Assembly (NCBI GenBank): GCA_003117195.1
Contig: BDSI01000100.1
Location: 407,382-471,381 of the forward strand
Source: Eudorina sp. 2006-703-Eu-15
Taxonomy: Eukaryota; Chlorophyta; Chlorophyceae; Chlamydomonadales; Volvocaceae
Length of the DNA stretch: 64,000 nucleotides
Direction: 5' to 3'
Shown here piece by piece: positions 36,438 to 49,200 of this stretch. How positions within the stretch are numbered: position 1 is the stretch's first letter; every line of letters begins with the position of its first letter. A program made the position numbers and the translations under genes. Below the pieces are notes generated by a model. It had not been told where the DNA came from and did not search any database. It saw only the letters and a program-made list of their open reading frames with translations.

Positions 36438-36942
36438 CAGTGTTGCTATCTTCCAAAACGGGGAAATAAAATTCCGCAGGTTTCCGGCCTGTCGCCAGTA
36501 GCCAAAAAACCTTTGGCAGGGCAGATTTTGGGGGCCTTCCTAGGTGCCAGGAAATAAAAACCTCTGAGGCAGGCCGGAAATATTTCTGCGTGATTCGGCA
36601 GCAGGGCCACTGCTACCACAGCTACGACAGGGATTCTCAGTCTTGGAGGGCTGCAGCGCGCTTTCCTGGCGTTACGGATGCATATGGGAGGGTAACCAGG
36701 AGTTAAGGACACGGCATCAGAGTGTGTTTTGGCGGTAGACAGGTGTACGACGCAGGAATTGCCCCTGCGCCTGCAGATTTTCAGGCCTTTTTGACAGTCC
36801 GAACAAAAGTTGGCAGGGCAGATTTCCGGCTCTCCACAGCGCCAAATAAATGAAATCTCGCAGGTTTTTTGGGGGTCCGGGAAATAGAAAATTTCCGGGT
36901 TTTTTGCCCGTAAATATTTTTTTATTTAAGATAGCAACACTG
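36438..36942. mobile_element. hAT-type miniature inverted-repeat element (MITE)
   Basis: The element is 505 bp and bounded by inverted termini CAGTGTTGCTATCTT and its complement AAGATAGCAACACTG. It is flanked by a perfect 8-bp target duplication ATCGGTTG (36430-36437 and 36943-36950). Eight-bp duplications and CAGTG-type ends are the mark of the hAT superfamily. The interior is AT-rich with subterminal inverted similarity (GGAAATA, CCGCAGGTTT, GGCAGGGCAGATTT words on both sides) and has no transposase frame, so it depends on an autonomous partner elsewhere. Confidence 0.85.
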
Positions 36943-36950
36943 ATCGGTTG

Positions 36951-37920
36951 GCAATTCATGTGAGCAGCAGCATCATGCAGTACTACAATCATACCGTAAA
37001 CAAAGAGAGCACAGATGGATTCATGCGCTCTTAGTTGAGTCGGGCCGCAAGGCTTAAATCGTTTTCCTGTGCTGAACCATGGATGAGCTTCAGCTGACGA
37101 CAGCCGCGACGGCTGCTTTCGGTCGCCGCGCGCCTGTCGAAGCATTGAGCCGTGGACGGGTCGGGCACATGTGGGATCCGACGGACAGCACCAGGTGCCG
37201 GACAGCACCAGGTGCTGGGTTCCCCCATACATCCCAAGAAGTGCCATCCGACATCTACCTGGCGTTGCCCACCACATTGTGTATTGGACTTCCAATCCTT
37301 ATGCGCCTCTGCTCCGTCTTGTGAGTGACCAAAAGCTGACGAGGTCATGGCCTTGTTTGGCCTCAATTCCGCCCTCCGTTGCCGAGGCTCCGCACCATGA
37401 CCGCCAACCCCACCGTACGTCCCCAGCCAACCTTAGGTCCCCACTTGCCCTCTTTTGCCACAGGATTGCCTGCTACACTCTGGGAACCAACCATCTTCGG
37501 GAGCTCTTTGGGAGCTCTTCACCCGTCTCTTTGTCCGTCTCTTCGTCCGGCTCTTTGACTGGCTCTTCTACTGGCAGTTACCCAAAGATGATTCCGAAGA
37601 GGGCTCTTTGGTTACATCCAAAGACCTGCCAAAGACCGGCGCGAAGAAGAATCCAAATGCAGTCGCAAAGGACCTTCCGAAGACGAGTCAAAGACAGCCG
37701 CAAAGACAAAGCCGAAGAGGGATCTAAAGCTGCAGTCAAAGATGGATGCTAGGCCCCCATTTACTGCCGCCACCCTGGGCCCATTGTTTGCTTGATTCCA
37801 TCCCCTCCATCATCTGGGATTCAACCACAGTATTGGGGTAGTGATAACCACCGGTGAGGCTGAAGCAATAGCTGTAACACTGCCCTTGTTTAGTGATCAG
37901 CCTAATTACACCAGACCTGC
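36951..37920. other. Non-coding stretch with degenerate CTCTTTG/CAAAGA repeats
   Basis: No convincing gene. A GGACAGCACCAGGTGC word is duplicated near 37184-37215. From about 37498 to 37580 there are many CTCTTTGTCCGT/CTCTTCGTCCGG-like words, followed from 37595 to 37745 by complementary words (CAAAGAC, CCGAAGAG, GCGAAGAAG). The two halves therefore form an imperfect inverted pair that could fold into a long hairpin. Confidence 0.5.
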
Positions 37921-38881
37921 TGTAGTAGGTGAGAGCTGGCAAAGGCTTCTCGAGATGCTGGGACAGTGCTTTGCACCGTATTTGAGGAGCAGGGCCGACC
38001 ATTGTACGACACCTACTACACTCCCCCCCTTCTGAAGGGGACCGTCCCGGGACCCTTTCGGCCCGAGACAACCAGCCATGCTCGCCATCGCCAACCCTGA
38101 GCCGTGGATGAGGTCCACGTCACGTCGTGCCCCGGGACTGACACGCGCCTAGCCCATATTCGGGTTTTTCGAGCATGTAACCTTTCTCCTAGTCATCTCA
38201 CTACTATCTTTTTTCCAGAACCTCTAGACTGTCGTCCACCGGCGCGGTCGCATTTCGCCGTCATCATGGATCGAACTGGGGACTCTTAGGTCCACAGCCT
38301 AGGTTTGGTCTCGATACCATATGTAGTAGTCGCTCACCTTAGGGCCCAGCTTGGCGGTCGGGACCACGGTAGCGAGTCTAGGCTTCTCGAGATATTACTG
38401 ATTGCGGAAAACATACAGATTGGTGGCAGCGGAGTCTTGAACTCCGAACACAGTTAGTGTCTGACCATCGCACCCCACCCGGGTGGCTTTGATATCCGGC
38501 CCACCTGCCGATCACCTTACGGCATCTCAGATCCCAGGTGTTCTGGTAGTAGGATGTAATCCCTGTACGATGTTGTGTTTAGATTACGCGGATTACGCGG
38601 TCACGCTGACACGTGACACGTGGTTACATGGTTCGTAACCTCTCGTGACATCTAGTCACGGGATGGTGTTCCGTAACTCATCGTAACTCAGTGTCCGTAA
38701 TGTGCCGTCGTAAGCCGTCTGATTAATTGTAGAATTATAGAATATTATTATGTATTTTACTAAGGTAAATGTAGCTTGCTATTTTAGCTTGCTATTTTAG
38801 CTTGCTCCGCTGCCACCAATCTGTATGTTTTCCGCAATCAGTAATATCTCGAGAAGCCTTTGCCAGCTCTCACCTACTACA
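37921..38881. mobile_element. Rearranged miniature LTR element (TRIM-like), copy 3, with inverted ends
   Basis: The element is 961 bp with a perfect 5-bp target duplication CCTGC (37916-37920 and 38882-38886). The left LTR spans 37921-38020 (TGTAGTAGGT...ACCTACTACA), followed by a minus-strand polypurine tract. At 38310-38319 lies TGGTATCGAG on the minus strand, 2 nt from a second LTR start at 38322. Instead of ending in a direct repeat, the element ends with the inverse of its own start: 37921-37956 and 38846-38881 are a perfect 36-bp inverted repeat. A second perfect inverted repeat of 54 bp (38381-38434 and 38805-38858) contains the same TCTCGAGAT word and a TGGTGGCAGCGG that could be another primer site. 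No coding capacity is visible. Confidence 0.75.
38772..38806 (+). repeat. TAGCTTGCTATTT tandem triplet
   Basis: Three copies of a ~14-bp unit (TAGCTTGCTATTT) sit inside the rearranged LTR element, next to the right arm of its 54-bp inverted repeat. Confidence 0.7.
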
Positions 38882-38886
38882 CCTGC

Positions 38887-39543
38887 TACATCTGGTAGTG
38901 CCCTGGTCGCTAGGCTCCCTCTGTAAGAAGCTATGTGTAAAATGTTGGCTGCTAGATAGACTTACCTGTGACTTGTGCTAGCTCCCTCCTAATTGTACCG
39001 AGTTGGTGCATCCTCCAAATAGTCGCTAGGCCGCCCTGCACAATGTACAAGCCGCAAGCTCCATGACCGCCTTCCACTATGTACAAGCCGCTAGCTCCAT
39101 ATACAGCCCTCCACCATGTGCAAGCCGCTAGCTCCATGTTATACCTACAGAAGTGCATGGAACGCACGGGGACAAAGTATGTGCCTCAGCACTAGGTCGG
39201 AGCAAAGCAACCTGTATTCTGAATGACGATTTCGTGTCATAACTCACCTTCATACGGTATTATGGCTTGATGGTTGTGGGCTGAAAGGTGTAGCAGCTCC
39301 ACCACCAGTCCGTCCAAAGGTGAACTTAAAGGCGACCAGCAGACCTGCGATATTCAGACATCCATGGACAATTTCGTATGTGTTAACCGAAATATGTGAT
39401 AAAGCATGAAGAATGGCTGCAGAGATGTTGCCTGGTGCTTGCTTTCCTGAAGTCAACGACGATGTTAGCGAGTTATGGAGCGTGCCGTTGCAACGGTCAC
39501 AAGCATGCTTGAGCATGCTTGGAATTAAGTCCGGTGTAACGGG
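38887..39543. other. Transition zone before the satellite array
   Basis: No gene recognised. It contains a three-copy 36/37-bp tandem repeat (39027-39140) and, near 39500-39530, words related to the satellite palindrome (AGCATGCTTGAGCATGCTTGG), as if an eroded monomer lay at the array edge. Confidence 0.5.
39027..39140 (+). repeat. 36/37-bp tandem repeat, three copies
   Basis: The word TGTACAAGCCGCTAGCTCCA (with small changes) starts at 39044, 39080 and 39117. The copies differ by a few bases and sit ~400 bp left of the satellite array, to which they show no similarity. Confidence 0.8.
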
Positions 39544-39701
39544 CCTGAGCATGCTCAGAGAGTCGTGCCCCCGCATTTGTGAATATGCCCGCCCCAATCG
39601 CATCCACACATGTATGGGACCATGTTATGACGTTTCCGACTGATAGCGCACCTGGGCGGGCGGTCAGGCATGGGGTTCGTGTAGCCGTGCAGATCAACGG
39701 T

Positions 39702-42700
39702 CCTGAGCATGCTCAGATTTTCGTATGTCCATCCGTGCGGTAGCCGCCCGCCCCAATGACATCAACACATATATGGGACCATGTTATGACGTTTCCGACT
39801 GCTGATAGCGCACCTGGGCAGGCAGTCAAGCATGGTTTTTTTGTAGCCATGCAGATCAACGGTCCTGAGCATGCTCAGATTTTCGTATGTCCATCCGTGC
39901 GGTAGCCGCCCGCCCCAATGACATCAACACATATATGGGACCACATGATGACGTTTTCGACTGATAGCGCACCTGGGCGGGCGGTCAGGCATGGGGTTCG
40001 TGTAGCCATGCAGATAAACGGTCCTGAGCATGCTCAGATTTTCGTATGTCCATCCGTGAGGTAGCCGCCCGCCCCAATCGCATCAACACATATATGGAAC
40101 CATGTTATGACGTTTCCGACTGATAGCGCACCTGGGCGGGCGGTCAGGCATGGGGTTCGTGTAGCCATGCAGATCAACGGTCCTGAGCATGCTCAGATTT
40201 TCGTATGTCCATCCGTGGGGTAGCCGCCCGCCCCAACGGCATCAACACATGTATGGGACCATGTTATGACGTTTCCGACTGATAGCGCACCTGGGCAGGC
40301 AGTCATGCATGGGGTTCATGTAGCCGTGCAGATCAACGGTCCTGAGCATGCTCAGATTTTTGTGTGTCCATCCGTGAGGTAGCCGCCCGCCCCAATCGCA
40401 TCAACACGTATATGGGACACTGTAATGACGTTTCCGACTGGTAGCGCACCTGGGCAGGCAGTCAAGCATGGGGTTCGCGTAGCCGTGCAGATCAACGGTC
40501 CTGAGCATGCTCAGATTTTCGTATGTCATTCCGATGGGCAGCCGCCCCCCCAATGGCATCAACACATATATGGGACACTGTAATGACATTTCCGACTGGT
40601 AGCGCACCTGGGCAGGCAGTCAAGCATGGGGTTCGTGTAGCCGTGCAGATCAACGGTCCTGAGCATGCTCAGATTTTCGTATGTCCATCCGTGCGGTAGC
40701 CGCCCGCCCCAATGGCATCAACACATATATGGGACCCTGTAATGAAGTTTCCGACTGATAGCGCGACCTGGGCAGGCAGTCTCGCATGGGGTTCGTGTAG
40801 CCATGCAGATCAACGGTCCTGAGCATGCTCAGATTTTTGTATGTCTATCCGATGGGTAGCCGCCCGCCCCAATCGCATCAACACATATATGGGACACTGT
40901 AATGACGTTTCCGACTGATAGCGCACCTGGGCAGGCAGTCAAGCATGGGGTTCGTGTAGCCATGCAGATCAACGGTCCTGAGCATGCTCAGATTTTCGTA
41001 TGTCCATCCGTGCGGTAGCCGCCCGCCCCAATGACATCAACACATATATGGGACCATGTTATGACGTTTCCGACTGCTGATAGCGCACCTGGGCAGGCAG
41101 TCAAGCATGGTTTTTTTGTAGCCATGCAGATCAACGGTCCTGAGCATGCTCAGATTTTCGTATGTCCATCCGTGCGGTAGCCGCCCGCCCCAATGACATC
41201 AACACATATATGGGACCACATGATGACGTTTTCGACTGATAGCGCACCTGGGCGGGCGGTCAGGCATGGGGTTCGTGTAGCCATGCAGATAAACGGTCCT
41301 GAGCATGCTCAGATTTTCGTATGTCCATCCGTGAGGTAGCCGCCCGCCCCAATCGCATCAACACATATATGGAACCATGTTATGACGTTTCCGACTGATA
41401 GCGCACCTGGGCGGGCGGTCAGGCATGGGGTTCGTGTAGCCATGCAGATCAACGGTCCTGAGCATGCTCAGATTTTCGTATGTCCATCCGTGGGGTAGCC
41501 GCCCGCCCCAACGGCATCAACACATGTATGGGACCATGTTATGACGTTTCCGACTGATAGCGCACCTGGGCAGGCAGTCATGCATGGGGTTCATGTAGCC
41601 GTGCAGATCAACGGTCCTGAGCATGCTCAGATTTTTGTGTGTCCATCCGTGAGGTAGCCGCCCGCCCCAATCGCATCAACACGTATATGGGACACTGTAA
41701 TGACGTTTCCGACTGGTAGCGCACCTGGGCAGGCAGTCAAGCATGGGGTTCGCGTAGCCGTGCAGATCAACGGTCCTGAGCATGCTCAGATTTTCGTATG
41801 TCATTCCGATGGGCAGCCGCCCCCCCAATGGCATCAACACATATATGGGACACTGTAATGACATTTCCGACTGGTAGCGCACCTGGGCAGGCAGTCAAGC
41901 ATGGGGTTCGTGTAGCCGTGCAGATCAACGGTCCTGAGCATGCTCAGATTTTCGTATGTCCATCCGTGCGGTAGCCGCCCGCCCCAATGGCATCAACACA
42001 TATATGGGACCCTGTAATGAAGTTTCCGACTGATAGCGCGACCTGGGCAGGCAGTCTCGCATGGGGTTCGTGTAGCCATGCAGATCAACAGTCCTGAGCA
42101 TGCTCAGATTTTCGTATGTCTATCCGATGGGTAGCCGCCCGCCCAATCGCATCAACACATATATGGGACACTGTAATGACGTTTCCGACTGATAGCGCAC
42201 CTGGGCAGGCAGTCAAGCATGGGGTTCGTGTAGCCATGCAGATCAACGGTCCTGAGCATGCTCAGATTTTCGTATGTCCATCCGTGCGGTAGCCGCCCGC
42301 CCCAATGACATCAACACATATATGGGACCATGTTATGACGTTTCCGACTGCTGATAGCGCACCTGGGCAGGCAGTCAAGCATGGTTTTTTTGTAGCCATG
42401 CAGATCAACGGTCCTGAGCATGCTCAGATTTTCGTATGTCCATCCGTGCGGTAGCCGCCCGCCCAATGACATCAACACATATATGGGACCACATGATGAC
42501 GTTTTCGACTGATAGCGCACCTGGGCGGGCGGTCAGGCATGGGGTTCGTGTAGCCATGCAGATAAACGGTCCTGAGCATGCTCAGATTTTCGTATGTCCA
42601 TCCGTGAGGTAGCCGCCCGCCCCAATCGCATCAACACATATATGGAACCATGTTATGACGTTTCCGACTGATAGCGCACCTGGGCGGGCGGTCAGGCATG

Positions 42701-43560
42701 GGGTTCGTGTAGCCATGCAGATCAACGGTCCTGAGCATGCTCAGATTTTCGTATGTCCATCCGTGGGGTAGCCGCCCGCCCCAACGGCATCAACACATGT
42801 ATGGGACCATGTTATGACGTTTCCGACTGATAGCGCACCTGGGCAGGCAGTCATGCATGGGGTTCATGTAGCCGTGCAGATCAACGGTCCTGAGCATGCT
42901 CAGATTTTTGTGTGTCCATCCGTGAGGTAGCCGCCCGCCCCAATCGCATCAACACGTATATGGGACACTGTAATGACGTTTCCGACTGGTAGCGCACCTG
43001 GGCAGGCAGTCAAGCATGGGGTTCGCGTAGCCGTGCAGATCAACGGTCCTGAGCATGCTCAGATTTTCGTATGTCATTCCGATGGGCAGCCGCCCCCCAA
43101 TGGCATCAACACATATATGGGACACTGTAATGACATTTCCGACTGGTAGCGCACCTGGGCAGGCAGTCAAGCATGGGGTTCGTGTAGCCGTGCAGATCAA
43201 CGGTCCTGAGCATGCTCAGATTTTCGTATGTCCATCCGTGCGGTAGCCGCCCGCCCCAATGGCATCAACACATATATGGGACCCTGTAATGAAGTTTCCG
43301 ACTGATAGCGCGACCTGGGCAGGCAGTCTCGCATGGGGTTCGTGTAGCCATGCAGATCAACGGTCCTGAGCATGCTCAGATTTTCGTATGTCTATCCGAT
43401 GGGTAGCCGCCCGCCCCAATCGCATCAACACATATATGGGACACTGTAATGACGTTTCCGACTGATAGCGCACCTGGGCAGGCAGTCAAGCATGGGGTTC
43501 GTGTAGCCGTGCAGATCAACGGTCCTGAGCATGCTCAGATTTTTGTGTGTCCATCCGTGA
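39702..43560. repeat. Higher-order repeat block 1: 8-monomer period (~1275 bp)
   Basis: A marker monomer with CATGG followed by a T run recurs at 39831, 41106 and 42380 (spacing 1275 and 1274). The monomers between follow the same order of variants in each copy, so three near-identical octamers lie in tandem. Other octamer landmarks, such as the GATGGGCAGCC variant, recur with the same spacing. Confidence 0.85.
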
Positions 43561-46287
43561 GGTAGCCGCCCGCCCCAATGGCATCAACACATATATGGGA
43601 CCCTGTAATGAAGTTTCCGACTGATAGCGCACCTGGGCAGGCAGTCTCGCATGGGGTTCGTGTAGCCATGCAGATCAACGGTCCTGAGCATGCTCAGATT
43701 TTCGTATGTCCATCCGTGCGGTAGCCGCCCGCCCCAATGGCATCCACACATGTATGGGACCATGTTATGACGTTTCCGACTGATAGCGCACCTGGGCAGG
43801 CAGTCAAGCATGGGGTTCGTGTAGCCGTGCAGATCAACGGTCCTGAGCATGCTCAGATTTTCGTATGTCCATCCGTGCGGTAGCCGCCCGCCCCAATGGC
43901 ATCCACACATGTATGGGACCATGTTATGACGTTTCCGACTGATAGCGCACCTGGGCAGGCAGTCAAGCATGGGGTTCGTGTAGCCGTGCAGATCAACGGT
44001 CCTGAGCATGCTCAGATTTTTGTGTGTCCATCCGTGAGGTAGCCGCCCGCCCCAATCGCATCAACACATGTATGGGACCATGTTATGACGTTTCCGACTG
44101 ATAGCGCACCTGGGCAGGCAGTCTCGCATGGGGTTCGTGTAGCCATGCAGATCAACGGTCCTGAGCATGCTCAGATTTTCGTATGTCCATCCGTGCGGTA
44201 GCCGCCCGCCCCAATGGCATCAACAAATATATGGGACCATGTTATGACGTTTTCGACTGATAGCGCACCTGGGCGGGCGGTCAGGCATGGGGTTCGTGTA
44301 GCCATGCAGATCAACGGTCCTGAGCATGCTCAGATTTTCGTATGTCCATCCGTGCGGTAGCCGCCCGCCCCAATGGCATCAACACATATATGGGACCCTG
44401 TAATGAAGTTTCCGACTGATAGCGCGACCTGGGCAGGCAGTCTCGCATGGGGTTCGTGTAGCCATGCAGATCAACGGTCCTGAGCATGCTCAGATTTTCG
44501 TATGTCCATCCGTGCGGTAGCCGCCCGCCCCAATGGCATCAACACATATATGGGACCACATGATGACGTTTCCGACTGGTAGCGCACCTGGGCAGGCAGT
44601 CAAGCATGGGGTTCGTGTAGCCGTGCAGATCAACGGTCCTGAGCATGCTCAGATTTTTGTGTGTCCATCCGTGAGGTAGCCGCCCGCCCCAATGGCATCA
44701 ACACATATATGGGACCCTGTAATGAAGTTTCCGACTGATAGCGCACCTGGGCAGGCAGTCTCGCATGGGGTTCGTGTAGCCATGCAGATCAACGGTCCTG
44801 AGCATGCTCAGATTTTCGTATGTCCATCCGTGCGGTAGCCGCCCGCCCCAATGGCATCAACACATGTATGGGACCATGTTATGACGTTTCCGACTGATAG
44901 CGCACCTGGGCAGGCAGTCAAGCATGGGGTTCGTGTAGCCGTGCAGATCAACGGTCCTGAGCATGCTCAGATTTTTGTGTGTCCATCCGTGAGGTAGCCG
45001 CCCGCCCCAATCGCATCAACACATGTATGGGACCATGTTATGACGTTTCTGACTGATAGTGCACCTGGGCGGGCGGTCAGGCATGGGGTTCGTGTAGCCA
45101 TGCAGATCAACGGTCCTGAGCATGCTCAGATTTTCGTATGTCCATCCGTGCGGTAGCCGCCCGCCCCAATCGCATCAACACATATATGGAACCATGTTAT
45201 GACGTTTCCGACTGATAGCGCACCTGGGCGGGCGGTCAGGCATGGGGTTCGTGTAGCCGTGCAGATCAACGGTCCTGAGCATGCTCAGATTTTTGTGTGT
45301 CCATCCGTGAGGTAGCCGCCCGCCCCAATGGCATCAACACATATATGGGACCCTGTAATGAAGTTTCCGACTGATAGCGCACCTGGGCAGGCAGTCTCGC
45401 ATGGGGTTCGTGTAGCCATGCAGATCAACGGTCCTGAGCATGCTCAGATTTTCGTATGTCCATCCGTGCGGTAGCCGCCCGCCCCAATGGCATCAACACA
45501 TGTATGGGACCATGTTATGACGTTTCCGACTGATAGCGCACCTGGGCAGGCAGTCAAGCATGGGGTTCGTGTAGCCGTGCAGATCAACGGTCCTGAGCAT
45601 GCTCAGATTTTTGTGTGTCCATCCGTGAGGTAGCCGCCCGCCCCAATCGCATCAACACATGTATGGGACCATGTTATGACGTTTCTGACTGATAGTGCAC
45701 CTGGGCGGGCGTCAGGCATGGGGTTCGTGTAGCCATGCAGATCAACGGTCCTGAGCATGCTCAGATTTTCGTATGTCCATCCGTGCGGTAGCCGCCCGCC
45801 CCAATCGCATCAACACATATATGGAACCATGTTATGACGTTTCCGACTGATAGCGCACCTGGGCGGGCGGTCAGGCATGGGGTTCGTGTAGCCGTGCAGA
45901 TCAACGGTCCTGAGCATGCTCAGATTTTCGTATGTCCATCCGTGCGGTAGCCGCCCGCCCCAATGGCATCAACACATATATGGGACCCTGTAATGAAGTT
46001 TCCTACTGATAGCGCGACCTGGGCAGGCAGTCTCGCATGGGGTTCGTGTAGCCATGCAGATCAACGGTCCTGAGCATGCTCAGATTTTCGTATGTCCATC
46101 CGTGCGGTAGCCGCCCGCCCCAATGGCATCAACACATATATGGGACCACATGATGCCGTTTCCGACTGGTAGCGCACCTGGGCAGGCAGTCAAGCATGGG
46201 GTTCGTGTAGCCGTGCAGATCAACGGTCCTGAGCATGCTCAGATTTTTGTGTGTCCATCCGTGAGGTAGCCGCCCGCCCCAATGGCA

Positions 46288-49200
46288 TCAACACATATAT
46301 GGGACCCTGTAATGAAGTTTCCGACTGATAGCGCACCTGGGCAGGCAGTCTCGCATGGGGTTCGTGTAGCCATGCAGATCAACGGTCCTGAGCATGCTCA
46401 GATTTTCGTATGTCCATCCGTGCGGTAGCCGCCCGCCCCAATGGCATCCACACATGTATGGGACCATGTTATGACGTTTCCGACTGATAGCGCACCTGGG
46501 CAGGCAGTCAAGCATGGGGTTCGTGTAGCCGTGCAGATCAACGGTCCTGAGCATGCTCAGATTTTTGTGTGTCCATCCGTGAGGTAGCCGCCCGCCCCAA
46601 TCGCATCAACACATGTATGGGACCATGTTATGACGTTTCCGACTGATAGCGCACCTGGGCAGGCAGTCTCGCATGGGGTTCGTGTAGCCATGCAGATCAA
46701 CGGTCCTGAGCATGCTCAGATTTTCGTATGTCCATCCGTGCGGTAGCCGCCCGCCCCAATCGCATCAACACATATATGGAACCATGTTATGACGTTTCCG
46801 ACTGATAGCGCACCTGGGCGGGCGGTCAGGCATGGGGTTCGTGTAGCCGTGCAGATCAACGGTCCTGAGCATGCTCAGATTTTCGTATGTCCATCCGTGC
46901 GGTAGCCGCCCGCCCCAATGGCATCAACACATATATGGGACCCTGTAATGAAGTTTCCGACTGATAGCGCGACCTGGGCAGGCAGTCTCGCATGGGGTTC
47001 GTGTAGCCATGCAGATCAACGGTCCTGAGCATGCTCAGATTTTCGTATGTCCATCCGTGCGGTAGCCGCCCGCCCCAATGGCATCAACACATATATGGGA
47101 CCACATGATGCCGTTTCCGACTGGTAGCGCACCTGGGCAGGCAGTCAAGCATGGGGTTCGTGTAGCCGTGCAGATCAACGGTCCTGAGCATGCTCAGATT
47201 TTTGTGTGTCCATCCGTGAGGTAGCCGCCCGCCCCAATGGCATCAACACATATATGGGACCCTGTAATGAAGTTTCCGACTGATAGCGCACCTGGGCAGG
47301 CAGTCTCGCATGGGGTTCGTGTAGCCATGCAGATCAACGGTCCTGAGCATGCTCAGATTTTCGTATGTCCATCCGTGCGGTAGCCGCCCGCCCCAATGGC
47401 ATCAACACATATATGGGACCACATGATGACGTTTCCGACTGGTAGCGCACCTGGGCAGGCAGTCAAGCATGGGGTTCGTGTAGCCGTGCAGATCAACGGT
47501 CCTGAGCATGCTCAGATTTTTGTGTGTCCATCCGTGAGGTAGCCGCCCGCCCCAATGGCATCAACACATATATGGGACCCTGTAATGAAGTTTCCGACTG
47601 ATAGCGCACCTGGGCAGGCAGTCTCGCATGGGGTTCGTGTAGCCATGCAGATCAACGGTCCTGAGCATGCTCAGATTTTCGTATGTCCATCCGTGCGGTA
47701 GCCGCCCGCCCCAATGGCATCAACACATGTATGGGACCATGTTATGACGTTTCCGACTGATAGCGCACCTGGGCAGGCAGTCAAGCATGGGGTTCGTGTA
47801 GCCGTGCAGATCAACGGTCCTGAGCATGCTCAGATTTTTGTGTGTCCATCCGTGAGGTAGCCGCCCGCCCCAATCGCATCAACACATGTATGGGACCATG
47901 TTATGACGTTTCTGACTGATAGTGCACCTGGGCGGGCGGTCAGGCATGGGGTTCGTGTAGCCATGCAGATCAACGGTCCTGAGCATGCTCAGATTTTCGT
48001 ATGTCCATCCGTGCGGTAGCCGCCCGCCCCAATCGCATCAACACATATATGGAACCATGTTATGACGTTTCCGACTGATAGCGCACCTGGGCGGGCGGTC
48101 AGGCATGGGGTTCGTGTAGCCGTGCAGATCAACGGTCCTGAGCATGCTCAGATTTTTGTGTGTCCATCCGTGAGGTAGCCGCCCGCCCCAATGGCATCAA
48201 CACATATATGGGACCCTGTAATGAAGTTTCCGACTGATAGCGCACCTGGGCAGGCAGTCTCGCATGGGGTTCGTGTAGCCATGCAGATCAACGGTCCTGA
48301 GCATGCTCAGATTTTCGTATGTCCATCCGTGCGGTAGCCGCCCGCCCCAATGGCATCAACACATGTATGGGACCATGTTATGACGTTTCCGACTGATAGC
48401 GCACCTGGGCAGGCAGTCAAGCATGGGGTTCGTGTAGCCGTGCAGATCAACGGTCCTGAGCATGCTCAGATTTTTGTGTGTCCATCCGTGAGGTAGCCGC
48501 CCGCCCCAATCGCATCAACACATGTATGGGACCATGTTATGACGTTTCTGACTGATAGTGCACCTGGGCGGGCGGTCAGGCATGGGGTTCGTGTAGCCAT
48601 GCAGATCAACGGTCCTGAGCATGCTCAGATTTTCGTATGTCCATCCGTGCGGTAGCCGCCCGCCCCAATCGCATCAACACATATATGGAACCATGTTATG
48701 ACGTTTCCGACTGATAGCGCACCTGGGCGGGCGGTCAGGCATGGGGTTCGTGTAGCCGTGCAGATCAACGGTCCTGAGCATGCTCAGATTTTCGTATGTC
48801 CATCCGTGCGGTAGCCGCCCGCCCCAATGGCATCAACACATATATGGGACCCTGTAATGAAGTTTCCTACTGATAGCGCGACCTGGGCAGGCAGTCTCGC
48901 ATGGGGTTCGTGTAGCCATGCAGATCAACGGTCCTGAGCATGCTCAGATTTTCGTATGTCCATCCGTGCGGTAGCCGCCCGCCCCAATGGCATCAACACA
49001 TATATGGGACCACATGATGCCGTTTCCGACTGGTAGCGCACCTGGGCAGGCAGTCAAGCATGGGGTTCGTGTAGCCGTGCAGATCAACGGTCCTGAGCAT
49101 GCTCAGATTTTTGTGTGTCCATCCGTGAGGTAGCCGCCCGCCCCAATGGCATCAACACATATATGGGACCCTGTAATGAAGTTTCCGACTGATAGCGCAC

